Assembly: GCA_964572685.1 (NCBI GenBank)
Contig: CAZNFJ010000057.1
Span: 1 to 9,901 of the forward strand
Direction: 5' to 3'
Source of the DNA: UBA2653 sp964572685
Lineage (GTDB): Bacteria > Pseudomonadota > Gammaproteobacteria > Legionellales > Legionellaceae
Length of the DNA stretch: 9,901 nucleotides
Below are positions 1 to 6,653 of this stretch, one piece after another. The stretch's first letter is position 1; each line of letters begins with the position of its first letter. The translations under genes were made by a program, and so were the position numbers. The notes below the pieces were generated by a model that was not told the DNA's origin, searched no databases, and saw only the letters and a list, made by a program, of their open reading frames with translations.

Positions 1-2
1 CC

Positions 3-98
3 GGCCTCAATAATTTAAGTCTAGGCGTTGGGCAGACTTTTTGCGACAAAACCGTGATAGATGTTTGGCCCATTGATATGCGAGGAAAAGCACAGTAA
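3..98 (+). CDS. C-terminal fragment of an unidentified protein
   Basis: The frame starting at base 3 is open from the window edge to a TAA at 96-98, about 31 residues; the other two forward frames stop within the first 18 bases. The peptide ends in VWPIDMRGKAQ and contains one cysteine. It mixes glycine with short hydrophobic stretches, as in the last strands of a beta-rich domain, but I do not recognise the family. It would be the 3' end of a gene starting left of the window. An 83 bp gap separates it from glsA, which has its own promoter candidate, so the two need not be cotranscribed. A 96-base open frame can occur by chance. Confidence 0.45.
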   Translation, partial: GLNNLSLGVGQTFCDKTVIDVWPIDMRGKAQ

Positions 99-120
99 TC
101 TATCGTTTTAAAAAAACATC

Positions 121-150
121 TTGGGCTAAATCTGGTTGATGTGCTAAGAT
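121..150 (+). promoter_or_regulatory. Candidate extended -10 promoter for glsA
   Basis: TTGGGC (121-126) is followed after 18 bp by TAAGAT (145-150). A TG dinucleotide at 142-143 is correctly placed for an extended -10 element. Transcription would start near 157, giving a leader of about 25 bases before the ATG at 182. Hexamer matches are partial (3/6 and 4/6), so the extended -10 carries most of the weight. Confidence 0.4.
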
Positions 151-181
151 GAGACATATAGCCTAATTTAAAAGACACGAA

Positions 182-1102
182 ATGATTACTGCTGAGTTGC
201 TAAAAAAAATTGTTGAAATAGCCGAACAATGTGATGAAGGTGAAACTGCCAATTATATTCCTGAACTCGCAAATGTTGATAGAAACTTAATCGCCATTGC
301 GGTTCAAGAACTTGATGGTCAAGTACATACATTTAGTAATTTGCCTTGCCAGCCCATTACTTTACAATCCACTGGCAAACTCATTCCATTGATCGGTCTT
401 TTAGAAGAATGTGGTGTTGAACAAGTATTGGAGTGGGTAAAAGTCGAACCGTCTGGCGATGATTTTGCCTCTATTACTCGTTTGGAACGTTTTGGTCCTA
501 AACCCTCTAATCCCATGCTTAATGCGGGCGCTATTGCACTATGTTCGCGAATTCCTGGGATGGTTGAGCAAAAGTTTGCGTGGTTAGAGCGTTGGACACA
601 AACCTTATTTAATCAACGCTTGAGTATTAATCCCTTGGTTTTTGCTTCTGAAAAACGAACGGGTGATAGAAATCGTGCTTTGGCTTATCTTTTATTGAGT
701 CGTCAGAATCTTGGAAATTCGGTGTCTGAAACTCTAGATTTGTATTTCAGTCTTTGTTCGTATGAGGCCACCATTGAGCAAATGCTTTATTTGCCAACTT
801 TACTCGCGAACAAAGGTAAAGATCCGACTACGCAGCAACAAGTGATTTCTCTAAAAACTTGTCAAATTACTTTATCGATTATGGCCACTTGTGGATTGTA
901 TGACGAAACAGGCACTCATATGGTTCGAACAGGAATGCCAGCAAAAAGTGGCGTTTCTGGTTATACAGTGGCTGTAATGCCCGGTAAAGCAGGCATTGTG
1001 GTATTGAGTCCACGAGTGAACCTTAAGGGAAATAGCATTCGAGGTGAAATCATGCTTGAGGCATTATCTAGAGAGACAGGATGGCATTTTGCCACCCCGT
1101 GA
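182..1102 (+). CDS. glsA: Glutaminase (L-glutamine amidohydrolase)
   Basis: Cytosolic glutaminase of the serine-dependent beta-lactamase-like family, hydrolysing L-glutamine to L-glutamate and ammonia. The 306 residues match the usual 300-310. Visible family blocks are the S-x-x-K catalytic motif (S63, K66, here STGK where SISK is common), VEPSGDDF (88-95), NPMLNAGA (110-117), a block ending RNRALAYL (163-170), CGLYDETG (237-244) and MPAKSGVSG (252-260), close to the family's IPAKSGVGG. The C-terminus EALSRETGWHF is also typical. The start ATG has only a weak AAGA-type ribosome site. The stop lies 1 bp from the convergent queF stop. An imperfect hairpin (1079-1086 with 1090-1097) sits in the last codons without a T-tract. 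Role inferred: feeding glutamate to central metabolism or ammonia for acid resistance. Family assignment is firm; the physiological role is inference. Confidence 0.95.
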   Translation: MITAELLKKIVEIAEQCDEGETANYIPELANVDRNLIAIAVQELDGQVHTFSNLPCQPITLQSTGKLIPLIGLLEECGVEQVLEWVKVEPSGDDFASITRLERFGPKPSNPMLNAGAIALCSRIPGMVEQKFAWLERWTQTLFNQRLSINPLVFASEKRTGDRNRALAYLLLSRQNLGNSVSETLDLYFSLCSYEATIEQMLYLPTLLANKGKDPTTQQQVISLKTCQITLSIMATCGLYDETGTHMVRTGMPAKSGVSGYTVAVMPGKAGIVVLSPRVNLKGNSIRGEIMLEALSRETGWHFATP

Positions 1103-1103
1103 T

Positions 1104-1943
1104 TTATTGACGAATCAAGCGTATTTTCGGAATTTGAATATCTTTTTCTGTGGAACGAATAGGATTAATGTCGACTCCACCTCTTCGAGTATAGCGACCG
1201 TAAACTGTTAAAGTTTTAGGTTGGCAATATGTCATAATATCCATAAAAATCCGCTCTATACATTGCTCATGAAATTCATTGTGATTTCTAAACGAGATCA
1301 AATATTTTAATAGATTTTCATGATGGATTTTTCTCCCGGTATATCTGATTTGCACGCTACCCCAGTCTGGTTGGTGGGTTACCAAACAATTGGATTTTAA
1401 AAGATGTGAGTACACAGTTTCTTCTATTTGTTCATTTTCCGTGCTTAGTAAGCTTGGATTAACGATATAGTCATGACATTCAATATCCAAAATATCAAGA
1501 TGTGTACCTGAAAAGGTTTGCGTCTGGGTGAAGTAAGACCTATCTTCCAAATTAAAAAGACGAATCTCTACGGGGTGTTTAATGGCTTGAGCGATATCGG
1601 CTTGCATGATGCCTTCTAGTGCTTCTGGAGAATTAAACATGCTTTGATTGAATGTATTGAAATACAATTTCATCGATTTGGATTCAATGATGCAAGGTGA
1701 ATGACAGTCATAGATGATTTCGGCAATACCAACCATCGGTTTGCCTTTGGGATTTAACCAGGAAACTTCATAATGATTCCAAAGATCAAAACCAAAAAAA
1801 GGTGGGTTTTGAGGATTTATGCCGATTTCTAATCGTTTTTCATCACGAGGAATAGGAAAAAGTTTTTTAGGATTATAGTGATGTTCATACGCAGAGTTTT
1901 TTCCTAGTTCCAATTCGGGGCGGGTAATCAAAGTGTCTTCCAT
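1104..1943 (-). CDS. queF: NADPH-dependent 7-cyano-7-deazaguanine reductase QueF
   Basis: Reduces the nitrile of preQ0 to the amine of preQ1 with two NADPH, the last free-base step before insertion into tRNA for queuosine. The 279 residues match the long, two-domain T-fold form of E. coli (282 aa) rather than the short Bacillus form. The QueF signature ESKS is at 87-90. The catalytic cysteine is C186 in SNCLVTHQPDWGS, with the partner aspartate D193. RYTGRKI, SFRNHNEFHEQCIER and YGRYTRRGGVDINP match the E. coli enzyme closely. A strong promoter lies just upstream (1975-2004) with a leader of about 25 bases. No clear Shine-Dalgarno precedes the ATG. The gene stands alone on its strand; queE is about 6 kb away, also on the - strand. 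Assignment is firm. Confidence 0.97.
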   Translation of the reverse strand: MEDTLITRPELELGKNSAYEHHYNPKKLFPIPRDEKRLEIGINPQNPPFFGFDLWNHYEVSWLNPKGKPMVGIAEIIYDCHSPCIIESKSMKLYFNTFNQSMFNSPEALEGIMQADIAQAIKHPVEIRLFNLEDRSYFTQTQTFSGTHLDILDIECHDYIVNPSLLSTENEQIEETVYSHLLKSNCLVTHQPDWGSVQIRYTGRKIHHENLLKYLISFRNHNEFHEQCIERIFMDIMTYCQPKTLTVYGRYTRRGGVDINPIRSTEKDIQIPKIRLIRQ

Positions 1944-1974
1944 TTTTAAGCAATAGTAAGTAAAACTGGAAGAT

Positions 1975-2004
1975 ATTAGAACATATTTTTGCTTTAATCG
2001 TCAA
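1975..2004 (-). promoter_or_regulatory. sigma70-type promoter of queF
   Basis: On the - strand TTGACG (2004-1999, 5/6 match) is followed after 18 bp by TCTAAT (1980-1975, 5/6 match). The predicted start near 1968 gives a short leader of about 25 bases, which leaves no room for a preQ1 riboswitch. It lies back to back with the SulP promoter, the two -35 boxes being separated by 16 bp. Confidence 0.65.
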
Positions 2005-2020
2005 TGATACGAGTCTTGAT

Positions 2021-2048
2021 TTGCCATTTAACATTCAAAGCTTATAAT
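2021..2048 (+). promoter_or_regulatory. sigma70-type promoter of the SulP transporter gene
   Basis: TTGCCA (2021-2026, 5/6) and a perfect TATAAT (2043-2048) are separated by 16 bp. The predicted start near 2055 places a TGAGG ribosome site at 2068-2072 and an ATG at 2079 directly downstream. Its position excludes the in-frame ATG at 2004, which lies upstream of the promoter itself. Confidence 0.7.
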
Positions 2049-2078
2049 AAAGCAACATGTGTATGGATGAGGTTTTTG

Positions 2079-3641
2079 ATGAAAATATGGTCAGGCATAA
2101 ATAGCAAGGGTTTGATTTCAAATATCATGGCAGGTGTGATCGTGGGGATTGTCGCACTACCTTTGGCTATGGCCTTTGCAATTGCTTCAGGTGCTAAGCC
2201 TGAACAAGGAATCTATACAGCGATTATTGCAGGTATTGTTGTCTCCTTATTTGGAGGCAGTCGTGTACAAATTGCCGGACCAACAGGGGCCTTTATTGTT
2301 ATTTTAGCGGCTATTAACGCTCAGTATGGAATGGAAGGTTTGCAACTTGCAACCTTGATGGCCGGAGGTCTATTAATTCTGATGGGGCTATTGCGCTTGG
2401 GGGTAGTGATTCAATTTATTCCCTATCCTGTGATTCTTGGTTTTACCGCTGGGGTAGCTCTGGTTATTTTTGTGGGACAGTGGCCTGGATTTTTTGGAAT
2501 ACCCTCGGTATCCGGACATTATTTTCATGAAAAACTATGGCATACTATTCAAGGTTTACCAAGCTTTGATGTGGCGACGACAAGCTTGGCTTTCTTAGGA
2601 CTTTTTTTAACATGCATGACGCCCAAACTCCCGGGATTTAAAAAAATACCGGGCACTTTGATTGCATTACTATCTGTCACACTGGTTCAATATTTTATGA
2701 ACTTCCCAAGTGTATTAACCATTGGCAGTGCTTATGGTGGTATTCCGCATGGTTTGCCCTCATTTCATCTTCCACAATGGACTTTTTCTCAATGTATCGA
2801 GCTTTTTGGACCCGCTTTTTCCATTGCATTATTAGGCGCGATTGAGTCTTTATTATCAGCTGTGGTGGCAGATGGCATGACAGGCCAGCGCCATGACTCC
2901 AATCAAGAATTAATTGGACAGGGTCTAGCTAATATTATAGCGCCCTTATTTCATGGATTTGCAGCAACAGGCGCTATTGCAAGAACGGCAACCAGTATAC
3001 GCAATGGTGGCAGTCATCCTCTGGCAGGTATTATACATGGACTAACGTTGGTCGCTATTTTGTTATTTTTAGCGCCTATGGCCAGTCACATCCCACTTGC
3101 CGTCTTAGCTGCAATTTTATTTGTGGTTTGCTGGAATATGTCAGAACTCCCTCATTGTTTTCGATTAATAAAAGTAGCCCCTCGCAGTGATGTGTTCATG
3201 ATGCTGCTGACGTTTATATTAACAGTGACTGTTGATTTGGTGTTTGCCGTACAAATTGGAGTATTATTTGCTATTTTATATTTCTTTTTTAAGATGTCGA
3301 AAAGTGTGGATATTGAATTAGAACATCTTCAAGCTTGTGGTCAGGATTCGATTGATGAAAAAAAAGGAGTGATTAAATTTTATTTGCAAGGACCTTTATT
3401 TTTTGGGGCAATTGAGCACTTAGAAAAAGCCTTGAGTCACCCCTATCATCCCATTCATCAAGTGATCATTGAGTTTGGTTGGGTGCCAATGATGGACGCC
3501 ACTGCACTGAAGCTATTAGAGCAATATATTCATCGATGGCAGGCGCAGGGCATACATATTCAGTTAATGGGGGTGGCTCCTATTATCCAAAAACAGATGC
3601 AACGATTTGGATTACACCTGATTGTGGATATCAATCCCTAA
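2079..3641 (+). CDS. SulP family anion transporter with STAS domain (DauA-like)
   Basis: Inner-membrane secondary transporter of the SulP/SLC26 family, 520 residues from the chosen start. The N-terminal two thirds (about 15-405) is a run of hydrophobic segments carrying the family blocks RVQIAGPTGAF (62-72), DGMTGQRHDSNQELIGQG (265-282) and TGAIARTATSIRNGG (297-311). A cytoplasmic STAS domain follows (about 428-520), with the MMDATAL loop at 471-477 where STAS domains place their functional D-x-S/T. By recollection the central region resembles E. coli DauA (YchM), a C4-dicarboxylate carrier; other SulP members carry sulfate or bicarbonate, so the substrate is undecided. Start 2079 is chosen because TGAGG sits 6 bases upstream and the promoter at 2021-2048 excludes the in-frame ATG at 2004. 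The 3' end overlaps convergent yajQ by 11 bp. Confidence 0.92.
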   Translation: MKIWSGINSKGLISNIMAGVIVGIVALPLAMAFAIASGAKPEQGIYTAIIAGIVVSLFGGSRVQIAGPTGAFIVILAAINAQYGMEGLQLATLMAGGLLILMGLLRLGVVIQFIPYPVILGFTAGVALVIFVGQWPGFFGIPSVSGHYFHEKLWHTIQGLPSFDVATTSLAFLGLFLTCMTPKLPGFKKIPGTLIALLSVTLVQYFMNFPSVLTIGSAYGGIPHGLPSFHLPQWTFSQCIELFGPAFSIALLGAIESLLSAVVADGMTGQRHDSNQELIGQGLANIIAPLFHGFAATGAIARTATSIRNGGSHPLAGIIHGLTLVAILLFLAPMASHIPLAVLAAILFVVCWNMSELPHCFRLIKVAPRSDVFMMLLTFILTVTVDLVFAVQIGVLFAILYFFFKMSKSVDIELEHLQACGQDSIDEKKGVIKFYLQGPLFFGAIEHLEKALSHPYHPIHQVIIEFGWVPMMDATALKLLEQYIHRWQAQGIHIQLMGVAPIIQKQMQRFGLHLIVDINP

Positions 3642-4116
3642 AATTATTAAACTGGAGTGCTCTATCAAATTCATGCTGTTTTAGTAAAGCGATAGTGCTT
3701 TGTAAATCATCACGGTTTTTACCGGTGACACGTACTTTATCGCCTTGAATACTGCTTTGAATTTTTAATTTATGGTCTTTTAGAAATTTAGTGATTTGTT
3801 TGGCACAATCTTGGTCGATTCCTTCTTTAAATTCAATTTTTAATGAATATAATTTTCCAGAATGCTCTGGTTTTTCAGGAAACTCCACTCCCGTTAAACT
3901 TACATGTAGACGAGCGCATTGTGCACGAAATACACCCTCCATTTGTTGTACTTGAAATTCCGACTCGGTGGTGAGCGTTACGGTTTTTTCTTTTAATTCA
4001 GCGGTTGCTGTTGTGCCTTTGAAATCAAAGCGATTAGAAACTTCACGTTGGGTATTGTCAACAACATGGCGTAAGTTGACTTGGTCAAGTTCACAAACAA
4101 TATCAAAAGAGGGCAT
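3631..4116 (-). CDS. yajQ: YajQ family nucleotide-binding protein (UPF0234)
   Basis: Small cytosolic protein of 161 residues, the usual family length, spanning the whole YajQ fold of two ferredoxin-like domains. Conserved blocks visible are MPSFDIVCE at the N-terminus, SNRFDFKGT, the central SLKIEFKEGIDQDCAKQI, KIQSSIQGDKVRVTGKNRDDLQ and the terminal LQFNNFRD. Family members bind nucleotides or RNA; a Xanthomonas homologue is a cyclic-di-GMP effector. Whether this one is cannot be told from sequence. A TTG two codons upstream is in frame, but ATG at 4116 is preferred: it gives the canonical MPSFDIV start and has GAGA 7 bases upstream. Promoter at 4146-4175. Its last 11 bp overlap the SulP gene tail to tail. 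Confidence 0.93.
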   Translation of the reverse strand: MPSFDIVCELDQVNLRHVVDNTQREVSNRFDFKGTTATAELKEKTVTLTTESEFQVQQMEGVFRAQCARLHVSLTGVEFPEKPEHSGKLYSLKIEFKEGIDQDCAKQITKFLKDHKLKIQSSIQGDKVRVTGKNRDDLQSTIALLKQHEFDRALQFNNFRD

Positions 4117-4145
4117 ATTCAATTCTCATGGGTTTAGTTGTGAAC

Positions 4146-4175
4146 ATTATAGAGCAGTCATAAGAAAAAAAACAA
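4146..4175 (-). promoter_or_regulatory. Promoter of yajQ
   Basis: On the - strand TTGTTT (4175-4170, 3/6) precedes a perfect TATAAT (4151-4146) by 18 bp. A start near 4139 leaves a leader of about 23 bases with GAGA before the ATG at 4116. The adjoining poly-A run (4165-4172) makes the spacer and -35 region A/T rich. Confidence 0.55.
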
Positions 4176-4255
4176 GCTTAAGACAACACAGATGGGGTAG
4201 ATAGAAAATACTTTTCAGTTTAATATGGTCTGCATTTGGATAATTGGAAAATATG

Positions 4256-5530
4256 ATGAAAATCAAACAATTGAGAGCGCGTCAAATACTCGATTCAAGA
4301 GGTCAACCGACTGTAGAAGTGGATGTCATTTTACAAAATGGTGTTATCGCGAGTGCAAGTGTTCCATCAGGTGCTTCCACCGGACAGTTTGAAGCTCTTG
4401 AATTGCGTGACAAAGATGTTAGAAAGTTTTTAGGTAAAAGTGTTTATCAGGCCGTTTCTCATGTAGTTGGTCCTATTCAGGAGGCGTTGGTGGGTCAATC
4501 CATTTCGCATCAACGAGATATCGATGCCTTGTTATTGGCCTTAGATGGTACTGCAGATAAATCTCATTTGGGTGCGAATGCTATTTTAGCTGTTTCTTTG
4601 GCTGTGGCTCGAGCTCGAGCCTTGGGTTTAAATGCACCTTTGTATACCACTTTAGATGGTCATGATTATCGAATGCCTGTTCCTTTGATGAATATTCTCA
4701 ATGGTGGCGCGCATGCCAATAATCAGCTGGATATTCAAGAGTTCATGGTGATGCCAATTGGCGCTCGTGATTTTCCAGAAGCACTCGAGATGGGTTATGC
4801 GATAGTGAGTCATTTGAAAAGTCTTTTACAAAAACAAGGATTTAGTACAGCTGTTGGCGATGAAGGTGGTTTTGCTCCTGATTTTTCTTCGCATCATCAA
4901 GCGTTGGATGTGGTGATGCAGGCGATTGAGAAATCAGGATTGAAGGCTCGACATGATGTTTGTTTGGCCTTGGATGTTGCTGCTTCAGAATGGTATCAAC
5001 AGGGGATTTATCATTTACCCAAATCGAACCAGCGCTATACCGTGGATGAGTTGATTGTTTATTACGCACTCTTGATTAAAGACTATCCTATCATGAGTAT
5101 TGAGGACGGTTTGGCAGAAACCGATTGGGCAGGTTGGAAGAAGTTAACGGATATAATGGGGCGGGATATTCAATTGGTAGGTGATGATTTATTTGTTACC
5201 AATCCAGTTCGATTTTCTGAAGGAATTGAAAAAGGTGTTGCAAATGCTATCCTCATTAAACTTAATCAAATTGGCACTTTGACCGAAACACTGGATACCA
5301 TGCATTTGGCGAAAAAATCTGGATATCGTTCAATTGTATCGCATCGCTCGGGTGAAACCGAAGATCATTTTATTGCAGATTTAGCAGTTGCTACAGGCTG
5401 TGGTCAAATTAAAACCGGTTCTTTGTGTAGAACTGATAGAGTTTGTAAATATAATCAATTGTTGCGCATTGCAGAATCACAAAATATTCCTTATGCTGGA
5501 AGAGAAATCTTTCATGATTTAAATCAATAA
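4256..5530 (+). CDS. eno: Enolase (phosphopyruvate hydratase)
   Basis: Interconverts 2-phosphoglycerate and phosphoenolpyruvate; also a usual partner in the RNA degradosome. It has 424 residues from ATG 4256 (E. coli 432). Active-site loop PSGASTG is at 37-43, and H153 and E162 lie in NGGAHANNQLDIQEF. The acid E203 is in VGDEGGF and the base K335 in ILIKLNQIGT. Metal ligands are D240, E283 (SIEDG) and D310 (VGDD). SHRSGETED (362-370) and QIKTGS (384-389) complete the signature. Start: in-frame TTG 4244, ATG 4253 and ATG 4256 are possible; GGAAA at 4246-4250 fits 4256 best. A weak promoter candidate (TAGATA 4198-4203, 17 bp, TAATAT 4221-4226) lies in the gap to yajQ. ftsB follows after 9 bp, the usual gammaproteobacterial order. 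All catalytic residues are present. Confidence 0.97.
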   Translation: MKIKQLRARQILDSRGQPTVEVDVILQNGVIASASVPSGASTGQFEALELRDKDVRKFLGKSVYQAVSHVVGPIQEALVGQSISHQRDIDALLLALDGTADKSHLGANAILAVSLAVARARALGLNAPLYTTLDGHDYRMPVPLMNILNGGAHANNQLDIQEFMVMPIGARDFPEALEMGYAIVSHLKSLLQKQGFSTAVGDEGGFAPDFSSHHQALDVVMQAIEKSGLKARHDVCLALDVAASEWYQQGIYHLPKSNQRYTVDELIVYYALLIKDYPIMSIEDGLAETDWAGWKKLTDIMGRDIQLVGDDLFVTNPVRFSEGIEKGVANAILIKLNQIGTLTETLDTMHLAKKSGYRSIVSHRSGETEDHFIADLAVATGCGQIKTGSLCRTDRVCKYNQLLRIAESQNIPYAGREIFHDLNQ

Positions 5531-5539
5531 GGTGAGCTT

Positions 5540-5809
5540 ATGCGTCCGATGTGGGTCATTTTAGTGTTGGCATTGGTGGGCTTACAATATAAGCTTTGGC
5601 TAGGTGATGGCAATGTCAAAGAATGGCGAGCTTTGGATCAAAAAAATGCCCAACAAGATCAATTGAATCAAAAGCTTCAGGCCAGAAATCTGGCCTTGAG
5701 TGCTGATATAGAAGAGTTAAAATTAGGAGATCAGGCTTTAGAAGAAAAAGCGCGTGATGATTTAGGCATGGTTAAAGCGGATGAGACTTTTTATCAATTG
5801 GTAGAATAA
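5540..5809 (+). CDS. ftsB: Cell division protein FtsB
   Basis: Bitopic inner-membrane divisome protein that forms the FtsQLB complex and relays activation to FtsWI septal synthesis. The 89 residues show one transmembrane segment (about 4-20), the juxtamembrane LQYKLWLGDG block (15-24), a coiled coil (about 28-68, rich in Q, L, E) and the conserved C-terminal ARDDLGMVKADETFYQL (71-87), which binds FtsQ. AAGGTGAG at 5529-5536 gives a good ribosome site. It follows eno by 9 bp and is surely cotranscribed. The last 38 bp overlap the 3' end of convergent mvaK1, so the conserved DETFYQL codons are also read as antisense coding sequence. Confidence 0.95.
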   Translation: MRPMWVILVLALVGLQYKLWLGDGNVKEWRALDQKNAQQDQLNQKLQARNLALSADIEELKLGDQALEEKARDDLGMVKADETFYQLVE

Positions 5810-6653
5810 TGGGGATTTCACCTTGCTCCGAAGGTATTTGATTATTTTGCCATAAGCTTAGTAAATACCCACCACCACCAGAGCCGGTAGGTTTTACGGC
5901 AAGCGCGCCTCGTGCATAAAGTTTTTGAATATGAGCTTGCATGTTGGGGGTAATAAGTCCCCAATCTTTAAAACAGTCGTGAGCGATTTTCATGCCTAAA
6001 ATCAAGTTTGTTATATCCTGAGGTGATTTTAATGCACCAAGACATAACCGAACACTTTTATTCATTTGTGAGTCAATCTTTTCAGCTTTTTGAAGATTTT
6101 CATCAAACAATTGCATGACTTGATTAACCGCTTCTGTTGTCGAGCCTGTGGTAAAAGTAGGTGTAAGGCGCCAATATGGATGCCATTGGATGGGAATGGG
6201 CTGTGCTTGTCCCTTTTCGAAAACGCTACCTGATAGACTGCCGGCACCAATAATATCTAAACCGCTACTTTGATGATGAAAATCATGCTCTAGTTTTTTG
6301 GCAAGTTCAAAGATATATTCAAGTCGATGCGTGATATGACAAACACATCTGGCAATTGCCAGACATAAAGCAGCTGAAGCACCCATGCCTTGCCCAATGG
6401 GTATGCAAGACTGACATTTAATAACGCCCTTAGGGGTGGGCATCTCACATGCTTCCCAGGCGCGGTACCATACTTTTTCAATCACAGGAGCCATAAGGGC
6501 CTGGCTTTCAATTAAAAGAGAAGTATCGTGGGTCTCAAAGGAAAAATTTAAAGGATAATTTCCCAAAGGAAATACCAAAGCAGGATAGCCACGAATGACA
6601 GCATGTTCGCCACTTAGAATCCATTTTCCAAAGGTTTGCGTTGTAAACATCAT
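5772..6653 (-). CDS. mvaK1: Mevalonate kinase (GHMP kinase family)
   Basis: Phosphorylates mevalonate to 5-phosphomevalonate with ATP, in the isoprenoid precursor pathway. The 293 residues show all three GHMP motifs: GKWILSGEHAVIRGYPAL (9-26, with K10), the phosphate-binding PIGQGMGASAA (85-95, with S93), and VKPTGSGGGG (253-262). The catalytic pair is E122 and D133 (in HHQSSGLD), spaced 11 residues apart as in rat mevalonate kinase. That pattern and the GEHAV box favour mevalonate kinase over phosphomevalonate kinase or homoserine kinase. The start overlaps the mvaD stop as ATGA (6650-6653), implying translational coupling; no separate Shine-Dalgarno is seen. The final 12 residues (ending DKKSHPL) come from sequence antisense to the ftsB 3' end and look like a dispensable tail (inference). 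Confidence 0.93.
   Translation of the reverse strand: MMFTTQTFGKWILSGEHAVIRGYPALVFPLGNYPLNFSFETHDTSLLIESQALMAPVIEKVWYRAWEACEMPTPKGVIKCQSCIPIGQGMGASAALCLAIARCVCHITHRLEYIFELAKKLEHDFHHQSSGLDIIGAGSLSGSVFEKGQAQPIPIQWHPYWRLTPTFTTGSTTEAVNQVMQLFDENLQKAEKIDSQMNKSVRLCLGALKSPQDITNLILGMKIAHDCFKDWGLITPNMQAHIQKLYARGALAVKPTGSGGGGYLLSLWQNNQIPSEQGEIPIILPIDKKSHPL
5820..5848 (+). terminator. Weak candidate terminator of eno-ftsB inside mvaK1
   Basis: A 5 bp stem (ACCTT 5820-5824, AAGGT 5831-5835) with a 6-base loop is followed by a T-rich stretch, ATTTGATTATTTT (5836-5848), starting 11 bp after the ftsB stop. It lies within the coding sequence of mvaK1 on the other strand. The stem is short and the T-tract interrupted, so termination may be inefficient. 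Confidence 0.25.

Noticed and set aside
319..516. Open frame on the - strand within glsA
   Set aside because: It lies wholly antisense to a well-conserved glutaminase, has no family motif and no ribosome site; a shadow frame.
1944..1975. preQ1 riboswitch in the queF leader
   Set aside because: The leader from the predicted start is only about 25 bases and shows no pseudoknot-forming hairpin with an A-rich tail.
3479..3748. Open frame on the + strand spanning the SulP end and yajQ start of overlap
   Set aside because: It runs out of frame through the STAS domain and antisense to yajQ; composition is biased and no domain is seen.
4161..4175. Poly-A run upstream of eno as a terminator T-tract for an upstream gene
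   Set aside because: No stable stem precedes it on either strand; it is better explained as part of the yajQ promoter spacer.
3968..4204. Open frame on the + strand antisense to yajQ
   Set aside because: It is antisense to the conserved yajQ N-terminal half and its continuation crosses the yajQ promoter; no motif.
4842..5069. Open frame on the - strand within eno
   Set aside because: Antisense to conserved enolase motifs, rich in His and Gln from reversed codons; a shadow frame.
6062..6481. Two short - strand frames within mvaK1 (6062-6250 and 6290-6481)
   Set aside because: They are alternative frames of the conserved kinase; no start signal or domain.
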